Assembly (NCBI GenBank): GCA_036389695.1
Contig: DASVWG010000525.1
Location: 1-8,979 of the forward strand
Direction of reading: 5' to 3'
Source of the DNA: JALZHR01 sp036389695
Lineage (GTDB): Bacteria > Acidobacteriota > Blastocatellia > Pyrinomonadales > Pyrinomonadaceae
Length of the DNA: 8,979 nucleotides
Shown here: positions 1-4,200 of the stretch, in pieces
How positions within the stretch are numbered: position 1 is the stretch's first letter
Layout: every line of letters begins with the position of its first letter
The notes under the pieces: generated by a model
Told to the model about the DNA's origin: nothing
The model's database searches: none
The model's input: the letters and a program-made list of their open reading frames with translations, nothing else
Translations under genes and position numbers: made by a program

Positions 1-673
1 TTATTCTCCGCTCCCGATTATAGGAGTTATCGTATCTATCGGGATTATTGTCCCTTATATTGTCGTCGTTTCTTATATAGTCATCGTCCCTTATATTGTC
101 GTCGCGCCTCGCTGTATAGTCGTTGCCGTCTCTCCGATAAAAGCCGTTTGTATAGCGATATATTTCCCCACAATTGACGGGTTCAAGATTATTCATCTGA
201 CTCGAAACGGGATCCGCACTCCAATGTCCGATGTCTTTGTGCAGAGACATAGTTAAACTGAAACTGCCGCGCTGCGTTCTGAAACCGTCATACCATCTGC
301 TCCAACCGGCATTTTGATAATTTCTCGCGTAGCGGCTGAAGATGCGCGTTTGTCCCGCCTTAAAATAAGTATAACCGGCGTATCCGGTGCCGTTCCGCCT
401 ATCGGCTCTGGTCAGCGAATTCGGGCTGACCGTAATCCGCGCGTTCCTGAACTGGTAAACCTCATCTCCGTCTCGCGCGTAATAATCATTACCGCATCTG
501 GTCAACCGCGAACTCCATAAATCAGCCGCTTGTTCTTCGGCTTCTCGCTGGATATACGGAATGTAAGTTCCTACTGAGGCTGATTTTATTTTCTTTTGTG
601 CTGACGTCAGCGGCGTGGTGACAAAGAAAACAATGGCTAGTAAAGCGACGGTGACAAAGAAAACTTTTCTCAT
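1..673 (-). CDS. Secreted protein of unknown function, 3'-truncated by window edge
   Basis: The frame runs from an ATG at 673 leftward without a stop to base 1, giving 224 complete codons, so the C-terminus lies outside the window. The start is supported by a strong Shine-Dalgarno (AAAGGAG, 681-687) seven bases upstream. Residues 1-25 form a signal peptide: MRK, a hydrophobic core, and a probable signal peptidase I site TSA|QK. The mature part is rich in aromatic residues and Arg (CGNDYYARDGD near 60-70, WSRWYDGF near 124-131), with two cysteines, C60 and C168, that could form a disulfide outside the cytoplasm. From residue 191 it becomes a hydrophilic D/N/R/Y tail containing three tandem six-residue units. 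I recognise no family. By my count about half of the Arg codons are AGA or AGG, more than in the large peptidase genes of this window, which hints at a fast-evolving or acquired gene. It is divergent from the next gene. That it is a real exported protein is likely; its function is unknown. Confidence 0.82.
   Translation of the reverse strand, partial: MRKVFFVTVALLAIVFFVTTPLTSAQKKIKSASVGTYIPYIQREAEEQAADLWSSRLTRCGNDYYARDGDEVYQFRNARITVSPNSLTRADRRNGTGYAGYTYFKAGQTRIFSRYARNYQNAGWSRWYDGFRTQRGSFSLTMSLHKDIGHWSADPVSSQMNNLEPVNCGEIYRYTNGFYRRDGNDYTARRDDNIRDDDYIRNDDNIRDNNPDRYDNSYNRERRI
51..104 (-). repeat. Three tandem 18-bp units in the coding region of the left-edge gene
   Basis: Units 51-68 and 87-104 are identical (tcccttatattgtcgtcg on the plus strand). 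The middle unit, 69-86, differs at a few positions. In the gene they encode DDNIRD, DDYIRN and DDNIRD (residues 191-208). This is an in-frame minisatellite that can change the length of the hydrophilic tail without breaking the frame. Confidence 0.85.
617..664 (-). repeat. 15-bp direct repeat inside the signal-peptide coding region
   Basis: GGTGACAAAGAAAAC occurs at 617-631 and again at 650-664, exactly 33 bp (11 codons) apart. Both copies encode VFFVT in the hydrophobic core of the signal peptide, so the core reads VFFVT-VALLAI-VFFVT. It looks like an in-frame duplication that lengthened the core. Confidence 0.75.
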
Positions 674-680
674 TGAGTTG

Positions 681-687
681 CTCCTTT
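681..687 (-). promoter_or_regulatory. Shine-Dalgarno of the left-edge gene
   Basis: The minus strand reads AAAGGAG followed by CAACTCA and ATG, a near-ideal ribosome binding site seven bases from the start. It fixes the start at 673 and contrasts with the plus-strand gene at 965, which has no such site. Confidence 0.8.
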
Positions 688-689
688 AA

Positions 690-719
690 ATAATATTGGT
701 CTCGCCAATACTCTTTCAA
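690..719 (-). promoter_or_regulatory. Candidate sigma70-type promoter of the left-edge gene
   Basis: On the minus strand, TTGAAA (714-719) and TATTAT (690-695) are 18 bp apart. An inverted repeat, TATTGG-N5-CCAATA, fills most of the spacer. One problem is that a transcription start seven bases after this -10 would fall inside the Shine-Dalgarno, so the real -10 may lie a little upstream. The call is tentative. Confidence 0.35.
694..710. promoter_or_regulatory. Perfect 6-bp inverted repeat, possible operator
   Basis: TATTGG (694-699) and CCAATA (705-710) are separated by five bases. The repeat sits between the candidate -35 and -10 of the left-edge gene, a usual place for a dimeric repressor site. 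No regulator is encoded in the window, and a short repeat like this can arise by chance. Confidence 0.35.
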
Positions 720-738
720 ATGGCTCGTTGAAGGTAAT

Positions 739-762
739 CAAAGATAGGCAAACTTATCTTTG
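739..762. repeat. 8-bp inverted repeat in the divergent intergenic region
   Basis: CAAAGATA (739-746) and TATCTTTG (755-762) are perfect complements around an 8-base loop. TAAT (735-738) can pair further with ATTA (767-770) across a bulge. It lies between the two divergent genes, upstream of both promoter candidates. It could be a regulator site or a hairpin in a small transcript. No T-run follows it, so a terminator is less likely. Confidence 0.4.
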
Positions 763-774
763 CGGTATTAAGGA

Positions 775-791
775 GAGAATCGCTGATTCTC
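775..791. repeat. 7-bp inverted repeat with 3-base loop
   Basis: GAGAATC (775-781), loop GCT, GATTCTC (785-791): a perfect tight hairpin 13 bp after the previous inverted repeat. No T-run follows on either strand. The role is unknown, and operator or RNA hairpin are both possible. Confidence 0.4.
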
Positions 792-927
792 GCCGTCTGC
801 CGGACTTTTATGGTTAATGGCGAGTTAAGCACTATAAATGATACTTGTCTGTGCGCTAACACGCATAACTGAAATCTTAATTCGTGTTCAACATTGAAAA
901 CGACCCGCTGCCGGAGTTCGTAAAACA

Positions 928-957
928 TTGACGCGGGAAACGGAAAAGTCTTATTAT
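928..957 (+). promoter_or_regulatory. Candidate promoter giving a leaderless mRNA for the gene at 965
   Basis: TTGACG (928-933) and TATTAT (952-957) each match the sigma70 consensus at five of six positions and are 18 bp apart. Seven bases separate the -10 from the ATG at 965, so transcription should start at or next to the start codon. No Shine-Dalgarno is present in the preceding bases (TTATTATCTTTGCC), which agrees with leaderless translation. Confidence 0.5.
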
Positions 958-964
958 CTTTGCC

Positions 965-2383
965 ATGAGACATTTTAGCTTGATTCCGCTCCTATTGGTG
1001 CTTTTCGCTGTCTGTTTTGCCGGTCACCAAATCAATGCGCAGGATAAAACCAAGCCGCAGCTGAAGATCGTCAAGCGAACCAGAGCGACTAAGCCCAAGC
1101 CGAAAACGCAGACGACGACCGAACAATCCAAAGCATCCGACGTCAAACCGCAGGACAAGACGAAAGCGGAAACCACGCCCGCCAAACCGGATTCGACCAA
1201 GCCTGAGCCGCAGGAAAAGCCAAAATCTCCGGCGGCGGATGCAAAATCGAGCCAGCCGAAAGACGATTCGAAACCGAAAGCCGAAACAAAGTCTCAGACG
1301 GAAACAAAAGCCGCGCCGCCAAAAACGACGAAAGCCGGTTCGCCGCAGGAAGAGAAACCGAAATCCAAAACGGCAAAACAATCAAAGACGACGAAAGAAG
1401 CCGCCGCCGGAGACAAAACCGGACAGACCAAAGCCGAAACGGACAAAGCAAAAACGACCAAAGCCGAACCCAAAGATAAACCAAAACAGGAAACGGCGGT
1501 CGAGCCGAAACCGAAGCAAAAAACGCTGACGCCGAACCCGCCGACCAAAACCGCTTCCGTCGCACCGAAAACCGAAAAAGCGCCGGTTAAAACGAAGACC
1601 GACAAAACTCCGGTCAAAGCCAAAACAGAAAAGGCATCGGTCAAGCCCAAAACCGAAAAAACCGGCGCCAAATCGAAAACCGAAACTGTTTCCGCTCAGC
1701 CCAAAACCGGCGATACCGGAGTTAAGTCCAAAACCGCCGATAGCGGCGTGAAGCCGAAAACCGATAACACTTCGGCTAAAAAATCGAAAACCGCCGATAC
1801 GGCGTCGAAACCAAAAACCGGCGACGCTCCGTCGAAAACCGAAACCGTTCCGGTCAAACCAAAAACCGAAATCGTCGCCGGCAAAGCCAAGCCTGCGACG
1901 AAAACCGGATTTCAACCGTGTAATCTGACTTTAAAAGATGCGCCCGCGATTCGTAGTCTCCGCCTCGGAATGTCGCGCCGCGAAGCCGACCGGATAATTC
2001 CGAACGAGCGCAGGGTAAATTACGCCAATTCCCCGACCATTACGTCTTACCCGCAGACTGGCGGCGACCGTTTCAGAGACGTCTCGCAGGTCACGGCGCA
2101 GTTTGAGCAAGACAGGCTGAATGTTCTGGCAATCGGTTACGACACGGACGCCGTGCGCTGGGGAAACGTCGAAGAATTTGCCAAAAATCTTTCCGACAAT
2201 CTCAAGCTGCCGCATAACGCGTGGAATTTCCGCTTCAAAAAATGGAATCGCGCCGAGATGAAATGCAAGGGATTTTCGTTAAGCATCGACTCGTCGATGA
2301 ACGAGCTGACGCTGCAAAACTCTGGCGAATTTGAAGAAAACGAGCCGGAAAACGGCGAAGGCAAAAAAACTTTCAAGCCTTAA
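965..2383 (+). CDS. Secreted Lys/Thr/Pro-rich low-complexity protein with small C-terminal domain
   Basis: Encodes 472 residues. Residues 1-25 are a signal peptide with a likely cleavage at INA|QD. Residues 27-315 are almost free of hydrophobic residues and dominated by K, T, P, E and A. The first part is irregular (KPKPKTQT, KPEPQEKPK). From about 199 to 290 there is a nine-residue tandem pattern of the type VKPKTEKTG. Residues 316-455 look folded: GFQPCN, then PAIRSLRLGMSRREADRIIP, then alternating strands and helices, with two cysteines (C319, C434) that may pair. The pattern of a helix beginning LRLGMS is one I associate with small domains in other acidobacterial secreted proteins, but I cannot name a family. 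The basic, disordered stretch resembles histone-H1-like or AlgP-like tails, yet the signal peptide argues for the periplasm or outside, where it could act as a spacer or bind anionic polymers (inference). The start is fixed by the signal peptide and the promoter placement. Confidence 0.88.
   Translation: MRHFSLIPLLLVLFAVCFAGHQINAQDKTKPQLKIVKRTRATKPKPKTQTTTEQSKASDVKPQDKTKAETTPAKPDSTKPEPQEKPKSPAADAKSSQPKDDSKPKAETKSQTETKAAPPKTTKAGSPQEEKPKSKTAKQSKTTKEAAAGDKTGQTKAETDKAKTTKAEPKDKPKQETAVEPKPKQKTLTPNPPTKTASVAPKTEKAPVKTKTDKTPVKAKTEKASVKPKTEKTGAKSKTETVSAQPKTGDTGVKSKTADSGVKPKTDNTSAKKSKTADTASKPKTGDAPSKTETVPVKPKTEIVAGKAKPATKTGFQPCNLTLKDAPAIRSLRLGMSRREADRIIPNERRVNYANSPTITSYPQTGGDRFRDVSQVTAQFEQDRLNVLAIGYDTDAVRWGNVEEFAKNLSDNLKLPHNAWNFRFKKWNRAEMKCKGFSLSIDSSMNELTLQNSGEFEENEPENGEGKKTFKP
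1559..1834 (+). repeat. Degenerate 27-bp tandem repeat coding for a 9-residue motif
   Basis: About ten in-frame units encode variations on V/A-K-x-K-T-x-x-x-x, for example VKTKTDKTP, VKAKTEKAS, VKPKTEKTG, AKSKTETVS and VKSKTADSG (residues 199-290). Units have diverged in sequence but kept the length of nine until about residue 270, after which indels appear. The low stop-codon density makes several long antisense frames appear over this stretch, but none has other support. Confidence 0.8.
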
Positions 2384-2392
2384 AAGATAGGA

Positions 2393-2420
2393 AGGCAAAA
2401 GGCAAAAGGTAAAAGGCAAA
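2393..2420 (+). repeat. Four tandem heptamers AGGCAAA
   Basis: AGGCAAA (2393-2399), AGGCAAA (2400-2406), AGGTAAA (2407-2413) and AGGCAAA (2414-2420) follow one another without gaps, starting ten bases after the stop of the gene ending at 2383. The reverse complement (TTTGCCT) recurs at 2446-2459 as two units, creating the long hairpin described separately. Short tandem heptamers in spacers are known from filamentous cyanobacteria; relation to those is not implied. Confidence 0.85.
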
Positions 2421-2462
2421 ACTGAAAGAAAGCTATTTTCTTAGTTTTGCCTTTTGCCTTTT
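2404..2462. terminator. Long hairpin between convergent genes, likely bidirectional terminator
   Basis: Bases 2404-2422 pair with 2444-2462 over 19 bp, with one G-T wobble. Pairing continues imperfectly into the loop (2423-2425 with 2441-2443, then 2427-2430 with 2436-2439). The arms are built from the AGGCAAA heptamer and its complement, so each strand ends its stem in TTTT. It lies 21 bp after the plus-strand stop at 2383 and 12 bp after the minus-strand stop at 2474. That position, and T-rich exits on both strands, fit a two-way intrinsic terminator. The stem is less GC-rich than a classic one. Confidence 0.6.
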
Positions 2463-2473
2463 ATCTTCTCGCA

Positions 2474-2668
2474 TTACCTTCCGCAGCATTTACAGCCTTT
2501 CGCCTTCGCGCCGAAATCTATCTTTCCAAATTTCACTTCATTCTCGCGCCGAATCGGCTCGCGGTCGTTCGAATCGAAATAATTGTTAATCTCGCTAATC
2601 AACTGCATCTTCTCCTTCGTCGTCAAATTCAAAAACCCGTGAAACACAATTGTCACATTTTCTTCCAT
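2474..2668 (-). CDS. Small protein of 64 residues with Cys-rich C-terminus
   Basis: The protein begins MEENVTIVFHGFLNL and ends GCKCCGR. There is no signal peptide or membrane segment. The first half looks like a strand followed by a helix (TTKEKMQLISEINNYFDS), then a charged stretch (NDREPIRRENEVKFGKIDFG), then the tail with three cysteines in five residues. The composition is that of a compact cytoplasmic protein, and the tail could bind a metal or be redox-active (inference). No Shine-Dalgarno precedes the ATG, but a TTTACA/GATAAT pair places transcription start at the start codon. The frame is enclosed by its own promoter-like sequence and the hairpin at 2404-2462. I judge it a real single-gene unit of unknown function. 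The overlapping plus-strand frame at 2447-2677 has no such support. Confidence 0.7.
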   Translation of the reverse strand: MEENVTIVFHGFLNLTTKEKMQLISEINNYFDSNDREPIRRENEVKFGKIDFGAKAKGCKCCGR

Positions 2669-2676
2669 AATTTTTA

Positions 2677-2704
2677 ATTATCCGGCGTTTCTGCCTTTTG
2701 TAAA
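2677..2704 (-). promoter_or_regulatory. Candidate promoter of the 64-residue gene, leaderless layout
   Basis: The minus strand carries TTTACA (2699-2704), a 16-bp spacer, and GATAAT (2677-2682). Each hexamer is close to the sigma70 consensus. Eight bases (TAAAAATT) separate the -10 from the ATG at 2668, with no Shine-Dalgarno between, so the mRNA would begin at or next to the start codon. Confidence 0.5.
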
Positions 2705-2710
2705 ATTTTA

Positions 2711-2739
2711 TTTCAATTTTCAATCTTTTCGTATATATT
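2711..2739 (+). promoter_or_regulatory. Weak candidate promoter of the pentapeptide-repeat gene
   Basis: TTTCAA (2711-2716), a 17-bp spacer and TATATT (2734-2739) in a very AT-rich stretch. The -10 is good and the -35 poor. It would give a leader of roughly 57 bases including the GAGG at 2791-2794, eight bases before the ATG at 2803. It is nearly back-to-back with the minus-strand promoter at 2677-2704. Confidence 0.35.
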
Positions 2740-2790
2740 TGTCTCAAACTACACAAGGCTTGCTTTTTCGTCTTTGAAAACCCTTTATCC

Positions 2791-2794
2791 GAGG
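2791..2794 (+). promoter_or_regulatory. Ribosome binding site of the pentapeptide-repeat gene
   Basis: GAGG lies eight bases before the ATG at 2803. It is the only purine-rich match near the start and supports that ATG. Confidence 0.55.
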
Positions 2795-2802
2795 CAAAAC
2801 AG

Positions 2803-4002
2803 ATGGCTCAAGAACCCGAACAACCAGACCTTTTCGATTGGCAGCCGAGAGAAAGGAGGCTTTTCCGTGACTGGCAAATTCTTAAGTCCAAAAGTATTTG
2901 GATTATTGCCGGTTTGCTCATCGCACTTTTTGTCGTCTGGTATAATTTCAATGCCATCCGCGCCTTCATCGTCGCCGAAAACACAAATATCTTCTTTTCG
3001 AAATACTGGCTGATTAGCTTCGGCACGGTGGCGATGATTCTGACGTTTATCGCCATCTGGCTCATCCCGAAATGGCAGGTCAGAACGCTCAAAAACAAAA
3101 AAGGCGGCGCAAACCAATCCGAATTCGACCTCGAAAAAGAACGCATCAAGCTCCGCGATGACACGCGCAAAACATTAGCCCAAATAATCGGCGGCGCCTT
3201 CTTCGTCCTCGGCTTATTCGTCACCTACTACACCTTCGACTTAAACCGTCAGGGACAGGAACTAAACCGCGAAGCCCAAGTCACCGACCGTTTCTCAAAA
3301 GCCGTCGCCCTGCTTAAAGAAGACGATGTCTCCGTCCGTCTCGGCGGCTTATATGCACTCGAACGCGTCGCTAAAGATTCGCCGAAAGACCATACAACTG
3401 TGATGGAAATCCTCGCCGCATACATCCGCGAACGGTCAAAAGAACAAAGAGAGCAATTTATTAAAGATAAAGAACCGGCTAATCCTACTATTTTGCCAGA
3501 AGCAGAAGGATTTTATGAATTACCCGCACCAACCGATGTTCTTGCCGCCGCCACTATTATCAACCGCCGCACTTGGGAAAATGATAAAAAAGATTTTGTA
3601 TTTGATTTGAGCGGCGCAAATCTAAGATATGCAGACCTCAGAAATGCACATCTCAGCGATACAAACTTCATCGTCGTGAACCTTAGACAGGCGAACCTCA
3701 GTTTTGCGGATGTCAGTGATGTAATCTTCAATGAGGCAGACCTCAGCAATGCAGACCTCAGCGGTGCGGACCTTCGTAATGCAATATTCGACCCCACGAG
3801 CTTGTATGGTACAGACTTTACGAGTGCAGACCTCAGAGGAGCAAAGTTAGGTACTAGTCTTGGCTTAACTTTTGAACAGATTAAGGAAGCAATTATTGAT
3901 GAAGAAACCGAGCTGCCTGTTGACCTTGAGCCACGCCGTGCGGAATTGCTGGAGCTATCGAAAAAGAATCTGGAAGCGAGAAACAAAATAAAACAGCCGT
4001 AG
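2803..4002 (+). CDS. Membrane-anchored pentapeptide-repeat protein
   Basis: Encodes 399 residues. A charged N-terminus (RERRLFRDWQILKSK) precedes membrane segments near 32-49, 68-88 and 127-144. Basic residues cluster before the first and between the second and third (K90-K123). Next comes a block common in bacterial pentapeptide proteins: an amphipathic stretch (NRQGQELNREAQVTDRFSKA), then V-S-V-R-L-G-G-L-Y-A-L-E-R-V-A near 176-190, and a short helix ending in YIRE. Residues 266-349 are pentapeptide repeats of the A(D/N)Lxx type (GANLRYADLRNAHLS, EADLSNADLSGADLR), expected to fold as a right-handed quadrilateral beta-helix. The end (GLTFEQIKEAIIDEETELP) is a known cap for such proteins. The positive-inside rule with three segments would put the repeats outside the cytoplasm, but the count is uncertain. 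No enzymatic residues are visible; a scaffold or signalling role is only inference. It stands alone, converging on the protease gene. Confidence 0.92.
   Translation: MAQEPEQPDLFDWQPRERRLFRDWQILKSKSIWIIAGLLIALFVVWYNFNAIRAFIVAENTNIFFSKYWLISFGTVAMILTFIAIWLIPKWQVRTLKNKKGGANQSEFDLEKERIKLRDDTRKTLAQIIGGAFFVLGLFVTYYTFDLNRQGQELNREAQVTDRFSKAVALLKEDDVSVRLGGLYALERVAKDSPKDHTTVMEILAAYIRERSKEQREQFIKDKEPANPTILPEAEGFYELPAPTDVLAAATIINRRTWENDKKDFVFDLSGANLRYADLRNAHLSDTNFIVVNLRQANLSFADVSDVIFNEADLSNADLSGADLRNAIFDPTSLYGTDFTSADLRGAKLGTSLGLTFEQIKEAIIDEETELPVDLEPRRAELLELSKKNLEARNKIKQP
3598..3849 (+). repeat. 15-bp coding repeats of the pentapeptide domain
   Basis: The phrase GCAGACCTCAG and close variants recur at 15-bp or multiple-of-15 spacing (for example near 3630, 3735, 3750 and 3825), encoding A-D-L-S/R-x units. 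Recent duplications are suggested where neighbouring units share synonymous codons. Confidence 0.75.
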
Positions 4003-4046
4003 TATGCCGTTCGGTCGTGTAATAAAAGGTATGCTCGTTAAAAGTG

Positions 4047-4186
4047 ATGCAGGGGCAGGTCTTGTGCCTGCCCAAAGCGTTCGCCAGAACGGTAATCAAT
4101 GTCGGATGAATTCAAGACTGAACACATTCGGGGCGTTGGTTCGCGCGTTCGCGCACATTGGGCAGGCACAAGACCTGCCCCTACAT
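4047..4186. repeat. REP-pair / MITE-like element with 25-bp perfect inverted arms
   Basis: Bases 4051-4075 and 4158-4182 are exact inverted copies (left arm begins AGGGGCAGGTCTTGTGCC). After one mismatch three more pairs extend each outer end to 4047 and 4186. Each arm is itself a hairpin: GGGCAGG-N7-CCTGCCC. The 82-bp centre (4076-4157) has no coding signal; it carries GCGTTCGC twice (4077-4084, 4145-4152). The layout of two inverted palindromic units around a short core matches bacterial REP doublets, which RAYT-type transposases (TnpA-REP) mobilise. No transposase is present in the window and no target duplication is clear. The element fills the spacer between two convergent genes, where it might also act as a transcription or mRNA-end barrier. 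Confidence 0.75.
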
Positions 4187-4200
4187 TTATTTCCGTGTTC

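Noticed and set aside
1..3. Stop codon (TAA on the minus strand) at the left edge ending the first gene
   Set aside because: From the ATG at 673 the frame reaches base 2 as ATA with one base left over, so this TAA is out of frame.
716..973. Minus-strand frame of 85 residues spanning the divergent intergenic region
   Set aside because: It covers the candidate promoter and start of the gene at 965 and the three inverted repeats. No ribosome binding site or protein-like pattern is seen.
1382..1915. Long antisense frame of 177 residues, Gly/Phe/Arg-rich
   Set aside because: It is the reverse reading of the Lys/Thr/Pro codon repeats, which contain few stops in any frame. Three other long frames overlap the same stretch. 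It has no ribosome binding site, and the composition is an artefact of the repeat.
4047..4186. Possible CRISPR-like or riboswitch structure
   Set aside because: There are only two copies, in inverted orientation, with a single core between them. A CRISPR array needs direct repeats with regular spacers, and a riboswitch would lie upstream of a gene, whereas this sits between two gene ends.
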